64,000 nt of DNA from Lysobacteraceae bacterium NML91-0213 (GTDB taxonomy: Bacteria > Pseudomonadota > Gammaproteobacteria > Xanthomonadales > Xanthomonadaceae), in NCBI GenBank assembly GCA_002798175.1, contig NWQL01000001.1, positions 199,552 through 263,551 of the forward strand, in the 5' to 3' direction. Position numbers and translations under genes: made by a program. A model generated the notes under the pieces. It was given only the letters and a program-made list of their open reading frames with translations, did not search any database and had not been told where the DNA came from. Below, piece after piece: positions 16,696 through 27,311 of the stretch (positions are counted from its first letter, which is position 1; each line of letters starts with the position of its first letter).

Positions 16696-19600
16696 CCACG
16701 GCCTTCCGCGATGCGATCGACTACACCACGCTGGGCTGGGTCAAGCCGGAACTCGACGAGACCCTGCGCCAGGCGCGGCTCGAGATCGAGGCGTTCGTCG
16801 AGGACGTCTCCGACACCAGCCACATGCGCTTCTGTGCGAGCTACCTGCACCAGGTGCAGGGCACCCTGCGCATGGTCGAGCTGTACGCCCCGGCGATGGT
16901 TGCCGAGGAGATGGAGGCACTGGCCGAGGCGCTCGCCCGCGACGCCACGACTGACCGCGATACCGCCTGCGCGACGCTGATGCGCGCGGTGGTGCTGCTG
17001 CCCGACTATCTCGAACGCCTGCAGGGTGGCCACAAGGACATCCCGATCGTCCTGCTGCCGCTGCTCAACGAACTGCGCGCTGCGCGCGGTGCCTCCGGGC
17101 TCAACGAGAGCGTGCTGTTCGCCCCGGACCTGCAGGCCCCGCTGGCGGTGGAGCTGCCCGGCGTGGCCACGGTCACCGAGGCCGAGCGCAAGGGCAGTGC
17201 CGGCACCCAGGCCGCCGACGTCGCCGCGCACCTCGCCGCCTGGCCGGACGACGGTGCGCCGGCCGATCCGCGTGCCTTCGCCGCGGCCGTCGATGCACTG
17301 CTGCCGCTCAGCACCGAAGAGCCGGTGCGGCGCATGCTGTGGGTGGCCGCACGCGTGCTTGAAGCGGTCGACGCCGGTGCGCTGGCACCATCGGCCGCGC
17401 TGCGCCATGGCTTCGTCGGCGTGGTACGCGAGATCCGCCGTCAGTTCCAGGACGACGGCTTCGGGGTGCCGAACGCGGAAACCGCGCTCGAACCCACGCG
17501 GCAGCTGCTGTACCTCGTTTCGGCCGCCCCGGGCGACCATGCCACCCTGCGCGAGCTGCGCGAAGCGTTCCGCCTCGACGGTAGCGAGGCCACCGAGGCC
17601 GAGGTGGAACACGCGCGCGGCAGCCTGAGCGGGCGCAACCGCGCCCTGCTCGACACCGTGGCCGGCGCGGTCAAGGAAGACCTGCTGCGGGTCAAGGACG
17701 CACTGGACCTGCACCTGCGCACGCAGGCCACCGATCTCGCGTTGCTGGCCCCGCAGGTGGAGGCGCTCGGACAGGTCGCCGACACGCTGGGCATGCTCGG
17801 CCTTGGCGTCGCCCGCGGCGTGGTGCAGCAGCAGCGCGAGGCGATGACCGCGATCGTGCGCGGCGAGCGTGCCGCCGACGAGGACGTTCTGCTCGATATC
17901 GCCGGCTCGCTGCTCTATGTCGATGCCTCGCTCGACGACCAGGTCGCGCGCCTGGGCAGTCGCGATCCGGACGCCGATACCGACGCGCTCGCCAGCGAGT
18001 CGCGCAAGGTGCTGGAAGTGGTGGTGCGCGAGGCGGTGGCGAACTTCGCCGACGCACGCCAGGCCTTTGTCGCTTTCGTCGAGACCAGCTGGGAGCACGG
18101 CGAGCTGGTCGACGTGCCGCGCCTGCTGCAGGAAGTCGCCGGCGCGCTGCAGATGCTCGAACTCCCGGAACCGGTGGACTACATCACCGGCATCCGCCGT
18201 TACATCGAGACCGAACTGCTGGGCCGGCGTCGGGTTCCCAACGGCCGTCAGCTCGATACCTTTGCCGATGCGCTGGCGAGCCTGGAGTACTACCTCGAGG
18301 CGCTGCGCGAGCAGCGGCCCAGCCGTGGCGAGATCCTCGACATCGCGCGCGCCAGCCTCGAGACACTCGGCTACTGGCCGCTGCCCGGCGAGGAGCCGGC
18401 GGGCGAGCCGATGGCCGTCGAGCCAGACTCTCCGGTCGACGAGGCCACGATGGATGCCACCGTGGCATTCCTCGACCGGGGCTTCGTACCCGCGACGGCA
18501 ACGCCGGTCGCGCCGCCCGCGGCGAGTACGCCGGCACCGATCCAGGCGGCCGGCAGCGGCGGCTTCGAAGCCACCGACGACGATATCGACGACGAGATCC
18601 GCGAGGTCTTCCTCGAGGAGTTCGCCGAGGAGATCGACAACCTCGACCGCCTGCTGCCGCCCTGGCGCGAGCAGCCGGACGACCTCGAGCGCCTGCGGCC
18701 GATCCGCCGTGTCTTCCACACCCTCAAGGGCAGTGGGCGCCTGGTCGGCGCGCGCACGCTGGGCGAGTTCAGCTGGAAGGTCGAGACCCTGCTCAACCGA
18801 GTGCTCGACGGCAGCCGTGCCGCCAGCCCGGCCGTCGTGGCGATGGTCGACCAGGCCTTCTACGCGTTGCCGCAACTGCAGGCGGCGTTGCGGGGCCAGG
18901 GTGCGATCCGCGTCGATCTCGAGCGCCTGCAGGCCGATGCCGAGCGCATCGCCGCCGGTGACGAAGCGCCACCGGCGCCTGCCACGCTGCCGCCTGCGGT
19001 CACTTCGGCGCAGGAACACTGGCAGGTGGACGTCGCCGCCAGCGAGCCCGCCGCCCCGGCGGACGACAGCGCCGGCCCCGAACCGCTGGTGCCGACGGAG
19101 GCGCCCCCGGCCATGCCCGCGGATGCGTCCGCGCCCGGCGATGGCGAGCGGATCCCGGCTGCGGTGGATGCGCTGCTGCTGGAAATCCTCGACGCCGAGG
19201 TCAACGGCCACCTCGCCGTCCTCGATGCATGGACCGGGCGTGACGTGCCGCAGGTGGATGACGCCCTGCTGCGCGCGGTGCACACGATGAACGGCGCGTT
19301 CGCCATGGCCGAGGTGCCGATGGTGACCACCGCGCTGTGGCCCGCCGAAGCCTATGCACGTCGGCTGCATGCCGCCGGCGTCCCGGCCGGCGCGGATGGC
19401 GTCGCGGCCATGCGCGCGCTGTCGACGCTGGTGCGCGAGACCCTGGCCGGCCTGCATGAGCCGCATCCGCATGTCTATCGCTGCGATGGCCTCGCCGCCA
19501 CGCTGGCGTCGCTGCGGGACGCGCTGCCGGAGCCGCCGCCGATGGCCGTCGCCTACGAGGACGACGACGCCACCGGTGTCGACGCGGAGGTCGCGAGCGA

Positions 19601-22600
19601 ACTGACCGTGCTCGATCTGTCGGACTACCTTGGCAGCGGTAGCGACGCCGACGATGCTGTCGCGGGCGACCATAGCCCTGATGTCCAGCAGCTGGAGGCC
19701 GATGGCCCCGGAGCCGGACGCGTCGAAGCGGAGCGTCTCGAGGCCGAGCGCCTCGAATCCGAGCGCATCGAAGCCGAACGCCTCGAAGCGGAGCGTCTCG
19801 AAGCCGAACGTCTCGAAGCCGAACGTCTCGAAGCCGAACGTCTCGAAGCCGAACGTCTCGAAGCCGAACGTCTCGAAGCCGAACGCCTGGAAGCGGAACG
19901 CCTCGAAGCGGAACGTCTCGAAGCGGAACGTCTCGAATCCGAGCGTCTCGAAGCCCAGCGTCTCGAAGCAGAGCGTCTTGAAGCCGAGCGAGTCGAAGCC
20001 GAGCGAGTCGAAGCCGAGCGTCTCGAAGCAGAACGCCTCGAAGCAGAACGCCTCGAAGCAGAACGTCTCGAAGCAGAACGCCTCGAAGCGGAACGGCTCG
20101 AAGCCGAGCGCCTCGAAGCGGAGCGCCTCGAAGCAGAACGCCTCGAAGCAGAACGCCTCGAAGCAGAACGCCTCGAAGCGGAGCGCCTCGAAGCGGAGCG
20201 CCTCGAAGCCGAGCGCCTCGAAGCGGAGCGTCTCGAAGCAGAGCGTCTCGAAGCCGAACGTGCCGAGGCCGACCGTCCGGACGTCGCCGACGACGTCGAC
20301 GTGGAGGACGGCGACGTCGAAAGCGAACAGGTCGAACTGCCGGCGGCGTCGTTGGCCGACACCGATGCGGAGCGTCTCGAACTCGAGCGCCTCGAGGCCG
20401 GTCTGCTCGAAGCCGAACGGATCGAAGCGGAGCGTCTGGAATCGGAGCGCGTGGACGCGGAGCGTCGCGATGCGGAGCGCGCCGGGACAGAGCATGCCGA
20501 AACAGAGCATGTCGAAGCGCCGGACACCGGTACCGTCACGTCCCGCGCGGAGGAAGTCGACCCAGACCTTGCGCTGGATATGCGCGAGCTCGACGCCGAA
20601 CTGCTCGACATCTTCGTCGAGGAAAGTGGCGATCTGCTCGACCATTCCGATGGCCTGCTGGCGCGGCTGCGCGAGGAGCCGGGCGAGCGCGAACCGGTGG
20701 TGGGCCTGCAGCGCAACCTGCACACCATCAAGGGCGGTGCGCGGATGGCCGGGATCATGGCCATCGGTGAGCTCGGCCATGCGATGGAATCGCTGCTGGA
20801 GTCCGTGGTCGAGCAGCGCTGCGAGCTCGGCCGCGACGGCGTGCCGTTGCTGGAACGTGGTTTCGACCGCCTGCACTCGATGGTCAGCCGCATCGGCGAG
20901 CGCCGTGCGGTGGCACTGCCGGAACGGCTGATCGAGGAGTTCGACGCACGCTCGCGCGGTGAAAGCGCCAGCGCCAGCGCCGATGCCACGCCAGGCGTGG
21001 GCGAGGCTTCGGCGCCGCCACCGGCCGCGAAAGTCGAGCTGGCGCCGCTGTCGGCCCCGATCGGCGACGATCCGGCGTTCGATGACGACACGCAGGTGCG
21101 TGCGCCGCAGGAACAGGTGCGCATCCGCGCCGACCTGCTCGACCGCCTGGTCAACTACGCCGGCGAAGTGGCGATCTACCGCGCCCGCCTGGAGCAGCAG
21201 CTGGGTGCGTTCCGTGGCGCGATGGGGGAGATGGAGCAGACCAACATGCGTCTGCGCGACCAGCTCCGCCGCCTCGACATCGAGACCGAAGCACAGATCA
21301 TCGCGCGCTTCCAGCGCGAGGGTGACACCGGCGATGCGTCTTTCGATCCGCTGGAACTCGACCGCTTCTCCAACCTGCAGCAGCTGTCGCGTGCGCTGGG
21401 CGAGTCGGCCGCCGACCTGGCCAGCCTGCAGGGCACGCTCGACGACCTGACCCGCCAGTACGAAACGTTGCTGACCCAGCAGTCGCGGGTCAGCTCCGAG
21501 CTGCAGGAAGGCCTCATGCGCACGCGCATGGTGCCGTTCGATTCACTGGTGCCACGGCTGCGCCGCGTGGTGCGCCAGGCGGCGCAGGAAACCGGCAAGC
21601 AGGTGCAGCTGAAGCTCGACGGCGCCCAGGGTGAGCTCGACCGCAACGTCCTCGAGCGCATGACCGCGCCGCTGGAACACATGCTGCGCAACGCGGTGGC
21701 GCACGGCCTGGAAACGCCCGAACAGCGCCGCGGGGCGAACAAGGGTGAGGAAGGCACGGTGCGCATCGCGGTGCGCCGCGAGGGCTCCGAGGTGGTGCTC
21801 GAGGTGGCCGACGATGGCCGGGGCCTCGACCGCGGCGCGATCCGTCGCCGCGCCGAGCAGCGCGGCCTCGTGCGGCCGGATGCGGTGCTGACCAACAGCG
21901 CGCTCGACGCGATGATCTTCGAGCCGGGCTTCTCCACCGCCGACGAGGTCAGCCGCCTGGCCGGCCGTGGTGTCGGCATGGACGTGGTCGCAAGCGAGGT
22001 CCGCCAGCTCGGCGGCAGCCTCGACATCGCCACCCGCAAGCACGAGGGCACCACGTTCACGCTGCGCCTGCCGCAGACGCTCGCGGTCACCCAGTCGGTG
22101 TTCGTACGCATTGGCGAGACCAGCTTCGCGGTACCGATCGCCTCGGTGCGCGGCGTCGGCCGCATCAGCCGCGAGGAGCTGGCCGCGCCGGGCGCGGTGT
22201 ACAGCTATGGCGGCGACGAGTACGCGCTGCACGACCTCGGCCAGCTGGTCGGCCAGCCGCGCGTACGTGCGGAAGGCCAGCTGCAGGTACCGCTGCTGCT
22301 GGTCGGCGCGGGCGAGCTCCGTGCCGCGGTCGCGGTCGACCAGATCATCGGCAACCGCGAGATCGTGGTGAAGCCGGTGGGCCCGCAGGTTGCGTCCGTG
22401 CCGGGCATTTTCGGCGCCACCATCATGGGCGACGGCAGCGTGCGGGTGATCCTCGACGTCGCGCCGCTGGTGCGCCGCCAGGCCGCGCTGCCACGCGAGG
22501 CCGAGCCGGCGCCGATGCAGGAGCGCCGCCAGGTGCCGCTGGTGATGGTGGTCGACGACTCGGTGACGATGCGCAAGGTCACCGGACGCGTGCTGGAGCG

Positions 22601-22913
22601 CCACAACTTCGAGGTGGTGACCGCGAAGGACGGCGTCGACGCGCTGGAACGCCTCGACGAGCGCGTGCCGGACCTGATGCTGCTCGACATCGAAATGCCA
22701 CGCATGGACGGCTACGAGCTCGCCACCCAGATGAAGGCCGATGGGCGCCTGCGCTCGGTGCCGATCGTGATGATCACATCGCGCACCGGCGAAAAACACC
22801 GGCAGCGCGCGTTCGAGATCGGCGTGGAGCGCTACCTCGGCAAGCCCTACCAGGAGAACGAGCTGATGCGCAACGTCTACGAATTGCTCGGGATGGAGCG
22901 TGCCGGTGCCTGA
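16692..22913 (+). CDS. chpA: Hybrid histidine kinase ChpA/PilL of the type IV pilus chemosensory system
   Basis: 2,073 aa. Several Hpt-like modules occur: a degenerate one (HQVQG near residue 53), [10 protein letters not shown] near 676, a degenerate VHTMNGAF near 864 in which the usual Lys is Asn, and [13 protein letters not shown] near 1344. Residues about 1011-1195 are 37 copies of a LEAER-type pentapeptide. Then come a dimerisation region, a CheA-type ATPase ([31 protein letters not shown]), a CheW domain, and a C-terminal receiver ([12 protein letters not shown], phospho-Asp near 1999 in LLDIEMP). It phosphorylates PilG/PilH at the cell pole. Start ATG has GGAGG upstream. Confidence 0.95.
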   Translation: MTTAFRDAIDYTTLGWVKPELDETLRQARLEIEAFVEDVSDTSHMRFCASYLHQVQGTLRMVELYAPAMVAEEMEALAEALARDATTDRDTACATLMRAVVLLPDYLERLQGGHKDIPIVLLPLLNELRAARGASGLNESVLFAPDLQAPLAVELPGVATVTEAERKGSAGTQAADVAAHLAAWPDDGAPADPRAFAAAVDALLPLSTEEPVRRMLWVAARVLEAVDAGALAPSAALRHGFVGVVREIRRQFQDDGFGVPNAETALEPTRQLLYLVSAAPGDHATLRELREAFRLDGSEATEAEVEHARGSLSGRNRALLDTVAGAVKEDLLRVKDALDLHLRTQATDLALLAPQVEALGQVADTLGMLGLGVARGVVQQQREAMTAIVRGERAADEDVLLDIAGSLLYVDASLDDQVARLGSRDPDADTDALASESRKVLEVVVREAVANFADARQAFVAFVETSWEHGELVDVPRLLQEVAGALQMLELPEPVDYITGIRRYIETELLGRRRVPNGRQLDTFADALASLEYYLEALREQRPSRGEILDIARASLETLGYWPLPGEEPAGEPMAVEPDSPVDEATMDATVAFLDRGFVPATATPVAPPAASTPAPIQAAGSGGFEATDDDIDDEIREVFLEEFAEEIDNLDRLLPPWREQPDDLERLRPIRRVFHTLKGSGRLVGARTLGEFSWKVETLLNRVLDGSRAASPAVVAMVDQAFYALPQLQAALRGQGAIRVDLERLQADAERIAAGDEAPPAPATLPPAVTSAQEHWQVDVAASEPAAPADDSAGPEPLVPTEAPPAMPADASAPGDGERIPAAVDALLLEILDAEVNGHLAVLDAWTGRDVPQVDDALLRAVHTMNGAFAMAEVPMVTTALWPAEAYARRLHAAGVPAGADGVAAMRALSTLVRETLAGLHEPHPHVYRCDGLAATLASLRDALPEPPPMAVAYEDDDATGVDAEVASELTVLDLSDYLGSGSDADDAVAGDHSPDVQQLEADGPGAGRVEAERLEAERLESERIEAERLEAERLEAERLEAERLEAERLEAERLEAERLEAERLEAERLEAERLEAERLESERLEAQRLEAERLEAERVEAERVEAERLEAERLEAERLEAERLEAERLEAERLEAERLEAERLEAERLEAERLEAERLEAERLEAERLEAERLEAERLEAERLEAERAEADRPDVADDVDVEDGDVESEQVELPAASLADTDAERLELERLEAGLLEAERIEAERLESERVDAERRDAERAGTEHAETEHVEAPDTGTVTSRAEEVDPDLALDMRELDAELLDIFVEESGDLLDHSDGLLARLREEPGEREPVVGLQRNLHTIKGGARMAGIMAIGELGHAMESLLESVVEQRCELGRDGVPLLERGFDRLHSMVSRIGERRAVALPERLIEEFDARSRGESASASADATPGVGEASAPPPAAKVELAPLSAPIGDDPAFDDDTQVRAPQEQVRIRADLLDRLVNYAGEVAIYRARLEQQLGAFRGAMGEMEQTNMRLRDQLRRLDIETEAQIIARFQREGDTGDASFDPLELDRFSNLQQLSRALGESAADLASLQGTLDDLTRQYETLLTQQSRVSSELQEGLMRTRMVPFDSLVPRLRRVVRQAAQETGKQVQLKLDGAQGELDRNVLERMTAPLEHMLRNAVAHGLETPEQRRGANKGEEGTVRIAVRREGSEVVLEVADDGRGLDRGAIRRRAEQRGLVRPDAVLTNSALDAMIFEPGFSTADEVSRLAGRGVGMDVVASEVRQLGGSLDIATRKHEGTTFTLRLPQTLAVTQSVFVRIGETSFAVPIASVRGVGRISREELAAPGAVYSYGGDEYALHDLGQLVGQPRVRAEGQLQVPLLLVGAGELRAAVAVDQIIGNREIVVKPVGPQVASVPGIFGATIMGDGSVRVILDVAPLVRRQAALPREAEPAPMQERRQVPLVMVVDDSVTMRKVTGRVLERHNFEVVTAKDGVDALERLDERVPDLMLLDIEMPRMDGYELATQMKADGRLRSVPIVMITSRTGEKHRQRAFEIGVERYLGKPYQENELMRNVYELLGMERAGA
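19722..20276 (+). repeat. 15-bp coding minisatellite in chpA, 37 units of LEAER
   Basis: 555 bases form 37 in-frame 15-bp units with consensus close to CTCGAAGCCGAGCGT, encoding LEAER with few variants ([20 protein letters not shown], final AEADR). Third-position differences (GCC/GCG/GCA, GAG/GAA) recur in blocks of neighbouring units, as expected from slippage or unequal recombination. Arg to Glu i+4 and Glu to Arg i+3 pairs would favour a long charged single alpha-helix, about 28 nm at 0.15 nm per residue. A degenerate continuation lies at about 20370-20520. Confidence 0.95.
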
Positions 22914-24483
22914 GGCCGCACCCCGCGTGATCGTCCTGGCGCGTCCGGGCGAGGCCTGTGACCGCCTCCAGGCTGCAGTGCGTGATGCCGGCGCGGAGCT
23001 GTTGGGAGCCTTCGACCCCTGCGTGACGACGATGGACGCAGTCGCCGGTACCGGTGCGCAGGCGGTAGTGGTCGCGCTGGAACCAGCACTGGAGGAAGCG
23101 CTCGACCGCTTCCAGCCGCTGCTGGCCGACCCCGCCATCACCGTCGTCTTCGAGGAAGCCGAGCTTGCCGCGCAGCGCAGCGGCTGGGACGCGGCGCGCT
23201 GGGTCCGCCACCTGGCCGCCAAGCTGCACCGCCATGACGACGTGCTGCCGCCGGGTGCCGGCCAGGACACGACGTTGACCCTCGATGACACCCCGGTCGC
23301 GTTCGACACCGGCTATGCCGACATCACCACCGGCGACCTCGAGCGGGTTGCCGACGAGATGCGCGAACACGCCGACGACGTGCCGCGCGGCGAGCCAGCC
23401 TCGCTGGATGCCGCGGTGCTGGAGCTCGGCGAGCTCGCACTGGATGCCGATGACGCGTCGGTCACGTCCGATGGAGTGGACGGGATCGTGCTGGGTGACA
23501 TATCGCTCGAGGACGTGGTCCTCGAGGCTGCGGGCGACGCGGACGCCGAGGCCGCGTCGGACGGCGGCTTCGGCGAACTGGCCCTCGAGGGTGCGGGTCT
23601 CGACGATCTGGTGCTCGACGACGACAGCGATTTCGAAGGTGCGCGCAGCGGACATGGCCCCGGGCGCGTCTATCTCGAGCCGGTGGATCTCACCTGGGAG
23701 GCGGAGCCCGCGGTGGCCGAGGACGCGCCGTTGATGGCGGACCCGGCTCCCGGGCCCGGGGCGGGAGCCCCGGATGTCGGCGGTCTGTCGCTGGTCGAAG
23801 CGGATGCGCCGGTGGTGCCCGCTCTCGCGCGGGCCGCGGATCCGCTTGCCGACCTCGACAGCCGGATCGGCGGCCTGTCGCTGGTCGATGTCGACAGCTA
23901 CGGCTTCGGCGAGCTGCAGGGCGCGGTGCTGGTGGAAGGCGGGCTTGGGGGGCCGGATCCCGTGCGCCAGCTGCTGGCGGCGCTGCCCGGGGATTTCCCA
24001 CGGGCGTTGCTGGTGCGCCTGCGCCTGGATGGCGACCGCTACGACCGCCTGGTGCGGCAGATGGCGCGCGCGACCGCGCTGCCGGTGGCGCTTGCCGAAG
24101 AGGGGGCGTCGGTGGAACGCGGCACCGTGTACTTCCTGCCGCCATCGCTTCGCGTGGTTGCCGAGCGCGGCCGCCTGCGGTTCACGGTGGGCGACGACGA
24201 CGGCCTGCGGCTGCCCGACGCACTGCCGGCCAACGACAGCGCGGTGGTGTTTCTGAGCGGTGCCGATGCGGCACTGGTGGACCAGGCGATGGGCGCCGGT
24301 TGGGCGGGCACGCTGGTCGTGGCGCAGTCGCTCGACGGCTGTTATGACGCGGCCGCTTCGGCGCGCGTGGCCGAACACGACGGCAGGCTCGCGACCCCGG
24401 CGGAACTGGCGACCCTGCTGGTCGAGCGCTGGGCGCCGGGCGTCACGGCAAGCGGCATTGAACTCGAGGCTTCCGATGAATGA
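22906..24483 (+). CDS. chpB: ChpB-like protein, degenerate CheB methylesterase homologue
   Basis: 525 aa. The N-terminal ~115 residues resemble a receiver fold but have ALEP where the phospho-Asp should be. A long acidic linker follows with two copies of a GGLSLV motif. The C-terminal third matches the CheB catalytic fold ([35 protein letters not shown]), but the GASTGG serine motif reads EGGLGG, the histidine of QHM is absent, and the GMGxDG Asp motif is SGADAA. It is thus probably not a methylesterase. GTG 22906 has GGAG 7 nt upstream; GTG 22900 is an alternative. It overlaps chpA, and its end overlaps chpC by 8 nt. Confidence 0.75.
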   Translation: MPEAAPRVIVLARPGEACDRLQAAVRDAGAELLGAFDPCVTTMDAVAGTGAQAVVVALEPALEEALDRFQPLLADPAITVVFEEAELAAQRSGWDAARWVRHLAAKLHRHDDVLPPGAGQDTTLTLDDTPVAFDTGYADITTGDLERVADEMREHADDVPRGEPASLDAAVLELGELALDADDASVTSDGVDGIVLGDISLEDVVLEAAGDADAEAASDGGFGELALEGAGLDDLVLDDDSDFEGARSGHGPGRVYLEPVDLTWEAEPAVAEDAPLMADPAPGPGAGAPDVGGLSLVEADAPVVPALARAADPLADLDSRIGGLSLVDVDSYGFGELQGAVLVEGGLGGPDPVRQLLAALPGDFPRALLVRLRLDGDRYDRLVRQMARATALPVALAEEGASVERGTVYFLPPSLRVVAERGRLRFTVGDDDGLRLPDALPANDSAVVFLSGADAALVDQAMGAGWAGTLVVAQSLDGCYDAAASARVAEHDGRLATPAELATLLVERWAPGVTASGIELEASDE

Positions 24484-24964
24484 CGTTCCAGCCGGTGGCG
24501 CGCCGCGCGACATCCGCGGCGTAATGATCCAGATCGATGGCGCGCGGTTGCTGCTGCCCAACACGACGATCTCCGAAGTGCTGTCCTATGCCGATCCGGA
24601 ACCGGTGGACGGTGCGCCGGCGTGGTTGCTGGGCCGCACCCGCTGGCGCGGCTGGGAAGTGCCCCTGGTGGCGTTCTCGCGCGCGACCGGGATCAGCGAC
24701 AGCGAACGCGGCGACCTCGGCAGCAAGGTGGCGGTGTTGAAGAACCTGCGTGCCGGCGACCGCTTTCCCTATTTCGCGCTGCTGACCCAGGGCTTCCCGC
24801 GCCTGGTCAATGTGTCCGCCGACGGCCTGCTGGTGGAAGCAGAAGACGGTGACCTGCCCATCGCGGTGCATGCGCGGGTGCGGCTCAACGAGGACGAGGC
24901 GCTGATTCCGGACCTCGAGGCGATGGCCGCATTGATCGAACAGGCGCTGGGCGCCACCGCCTGA
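24476..24964 (+). CDS. chpC: CheW-like adaptor ChpC
   Basis: 162 aa CheW-type domain: MIQIDGARLLLPNTTISEVL, WLLGRTRWRGWEVPLVAF and YFALLTQGFPRLVNVS. In Pseudomonas ChpC is a second coupling protein that may connect other receptors to ChpA. It starts inside the end of the ChpB gene. It is the last gene of the operon and converges with rsmE, whose stop lies 10 nt beyond. Confidence 0.85.
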   Translation: MNDVPAGGAPRDIRGVMIQIDGARLLLPNTTISEVLSYADPEPVDGAPAWLLGRTRWRGWEVPLVAFSRATGISDSERGDLGSKVAVLKNLRAGDRFPYFALLTQGFPRLVNVSADGLLVEAEDGDLPIAVHARVRLNEDEALIPDLEAMAALIEQALGATA

Positions 24965-24974
24965 CGCGCGTCGC

Positions 24975-25712
24975 TCAGCCGAGGTCGCCGAAGCGTGCCT
25001 GCAGGGCCGCGATCGCGGCGAGCCCGGCGGTCTCGGTGCGCAGCACGCGTGGACCCAGGCGGATGCCACCAAACCCCACGGCCTCGAGCACGCTGCGGTC
25101 GCGCGGCGACCAGCCACCCTCCGGCCCGACCGCAAGTACGATCCGCGCGTCGGCGGGCGCCTGCAGTGACTGCGTATTGGCGTCGGCGAACGGATCCAGC
25201 AGCAGCCGCAGGCCGCCGGCTGGCAAGGCGCCCAGCACTTCCGCAAGCGACGCCGTGGCGGCCACGGAAGGCACCCGCGCACGCCCGCTCTGCTCGCACG
25301 CGGCCACCACCACGCTGGTCCAGTGGGCAAGCCGCTTCAGCGCCCGCTCGCCATCCAGCCTCACCTCGCTGCGCTCGCTCTGCACCGGTACCACGGCATC
25401 GACGCCGAGCTCGGTGGCCTTCTGCAGGATCAGGTCCATCTTCTCGCCGCGGGCGACGCCCTGCAGCAGGGTGATCCGCAGGGGTGACTCGTTGTCCACC
25501 GCGCGACGGTCGAGGATCAGCGCCTCCCCACCGCGCTTGCCGGCGACGACGATACGGGCGTCATGGTCGTGGCCGTCGCCGTTGAACAGCACGCAGGCAT
25601 CGCCCTCGCGCAGGCGCAGCACCCGCAGCAGGTGCGCGGCAGCGGCATCCGGGAGCGTGATCCGCGCGCCCGGCGCCAGTGGCAGGTCGACGTGGACGCG
25701 GGTCAGGCGCAT
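24975..25712 (-). CDS. rsmE: 16S rRNA (uracil1498-N3)-methyltransferase RsmE
   Basis: 245 aa. SPOUT-fold methyltransferase with a PUA-like N-terminus (HLLRVLRLREGD), KMDLILQKATELGVDAVVP, and the knot motifs VLAVGPEGGWSPRD and LGPRVLRTETAGLAAIAAL. It methylates U1498 of 16S rRNA using SAM. ATG 25712 (MRLTRVHV) gives the usual N-terminus. Confidence 0.95.
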   Translation of the reverse strand: MRLTRVHVDLPLAPGARITLPDAAAAHLLRVLRLREGDACVLFNGDGHDHDARIVVAGKRGGEALILDRRAVDNESPLRITLLQGVARGEKMDLILQKATELGVDAVVPVQSERSEVRLDGERALKRLAHWTSVVVAACEQSGRARVPSVAATASLAEVLGALPAGGLRLLLDPFADANTQSLQAPADARIVLAVGPEGGWSPRDRSVLEAVGFGGIRLGPRVLRTETAGLAAIAALQARFGDLG

Positions 25713-25875
25713 GGGATATCCATCGTGTCGGCCGCGGATTGCACAGATTCGCGGATCAGGGCGGTCGGAAGGCGATCGGAACACGCGCCAGGCCGGTGGA
25801 CCGGGCGAACGCACGTCGTGGTTCTGCTGTTGACCCGCGTTATCCGCGTGGACCCGTGGCAGGAACGTCGTCGGC
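25713..25875. other. 163-nt gap between rsmE and bioA with possible degenerate intergenic repeat
   Basis: No gene is visible. The gap contains GCGGATTGCACAGATTCGCG and later CGCGTTATCCGCGTGGACCC, which recall the short imperfect 'ATCCGCG/CAGATT' repeats scattered between genes in many xanthomonads. I cannot count copies elsewhere in the genome, so the assignment is tentative. Confidence 0.25.
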
Positions 25876-27273
25876 TCACGAGGTCGCCGCCTCGATTGCG
25901 GAACGGGTGACGTCGGCCAGCAGCTCGAGCTGCCCGTCGTCGATGCAGTACGGCGGCATCCAGTACAGGATGTCACCCAGCGGGCGCAGCAGCACCCCGC
26001 GTTCAAGCGCGTGCGTATAGGCCTGCAGGCCGACGCGCCGGGTGCGGTCGAAGGGCGTGGCTTTCCGTCCGCCCTCGGTCAGTTCGATGGCCACGATCAT
26101 CCCCGCCTGGCGCACGTCGGCCACGTGCGGAAGCGCGGCCAGCGGGGCGGCGAGCTCCGCCATGCGCGCCGCGGTGCGGCGGTTGCGGGCGAGCACGTCG
26201 TCGGATTCGAAGATGTCGAGCGTGGCCAGCGCGGCCGCGCAGGCCAGCGGGTTGCCGGTGTAGCTGTGCGAATGCAGGAAGGCGCGCTCGCGCGAGTCGT
26301 CGAGAAAGCCCTCGTAGATCGCATCCGTCGCCAGCACCGCGGCCAAGGGCAGGAAGCCGCCGGTAAGGCCCTTCGACAGGCACATCAGGTCCGGCATCAC
26401 GCCGGCCTGTTCGCACGCGAACATCGTGCCGGTACGGCCGAAGCCCACCGCGATCTCGTCGGCGATCAGGAACACGCCGTGCACGTCGCACAGCTCGCGC
26501 GCACGCTTGAGATACACCGGGTCGTGCATGCGCATGCCACCGGCGCACTGCACCCGCGGCTCCAGCACCAGCGCGCAGATTTCGCCGGCGTGGTCGTCGA
26601 GGATGCGGGCCAGCGCGTCGGCGGCGTCCTCGGCCTGGTCTGCGGCCGAGCGCCCGTCCGCGGCGAGGTACGCATCGGGAGACGGCGCGAACACCGCCTC
26701 CATCAGCAACGGCGCGTAGACGCGGCGGTACAGCGGAATGTCGCCGACCGACAGCGCACCGACGGTCTCGCCATGGTAGCCGTTCTCCAGGGCGACGAAC
26801 TTCGTGCGCCGCGGCTCGTCCCCACGGTTGGCGAACCACTGGAACGCCATCTTCAGCGCGACCTCGACACCCGCGGAGCCGTTGTCGGCATAGAACACCT
26901 TGGCCAGCGACGCTCGGCCGGACTGCCGCGGAGCCAGTGCCAGCAGGCGTTCGGCCAGTTCGACCGCGGGCATGTGCGAGCAGCCGGCGAGGATCACCTG
27001 CTCCAGCGTATGCGCCTGCCGCGCGATCGCACCGGCGATGCGCGGCTCGGCGTGGCCGAACAGGTTCACCCACCAGCTGGACACCGCGTCGAGGGTGCGA
27101 CGCCCGTCCGGGCCGACCAGCCAGGCACCCTCGCCTCGGGCGACCGGCAGCAGCGGCAGGGTGTCCGGGTGCTCGCGCATCTGCGTGCATGGGTGCCACA
27201 GCACGGCAAGGTCGCGGGAACGCCAGGCATCGGCCTCGGCTAGAATGGCGGGATCGTGATGCTTCATGGACAT
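25876..27273 (-). CDS. bioA: Adenosylmethionine-8-amino-7-oxononanoate aminotransferase
   Basis: 465 aa, class III PLP aminotransferase. WHPCTQMREH, SSWWVNLFGHAEPRI, CSHMPAVELAE, LENGYHGETVGALSVGD and the PLP lysine in LSKGLTGGFLPLA are diagnostic of BioA. It converts KAPA to DAPA in biotin synthesis, using SAM as amino donor. ATG 27273 is the first start; ATG 27267 (MKHHDP) is equally possible. It is divergent from nudE with a 38-nt gap. Confidence 0.95.
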   Translation of the reverse strand: MSMKHHDPAILAEADAWRSRDLAVLWHPCTQMREHPDTLPLLPVARGEGAWLVGPDGRRTLDAVSSWWVNLFGHAEPRIAGAIARQAHTLEQVILAGCSHMPAVELAERLLALAPRQSGRASLAKVFYADNGSAGVEVALKMAFQWFANRGDEPRRTKFVALENGYHGETVGALSVGDIPLYRRVYAPLLMEAVFAPSPDAYLAADGRSAADQAEDAADALARILDDHAGEICALVLEPRVQCAGGMRMHDPVYLKRARELCDVHGVFLIADEIAVGFGRTGTMFACEQAGVMPDLMCLSKGLTGGFLPLAAVLATDAIYEGFLDDSRERAFLHSHSYTGNPLACAAALATLDIFESDDVLARNRRTAARMAELAAPLAALPHVADVRQAGMIVAIELTEGGRKATPFDRTRRVGLQAYTHALERGVLLRPLGDILYWMPPYCIDDGQLELLADVTRSAIEAATS

Positions 27274-27311
27274 GCCCGCATTATCGCCTTCCCGACCGCT
27301 GGATGCCGTCG

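Noticed and set aside
19722-20276. Tandem repeats considered as a CRISPR array
   Set aside because: Units are 15 bp, contiguous, have no spacers and stay in frame within chpA.
16485-20876. Very long open frame on the minus strand opposite chpA and pilJ (over 1,400 codons, with FEALRFEA-like repeats)
   Set aside because: It is the mirror of the chpA coding strand: GC-rich third positions suppress stops on the opposite strand, and its repeat is the complement of LEAER. The plus-strand protein has clear domains and ribosome-binding sites.
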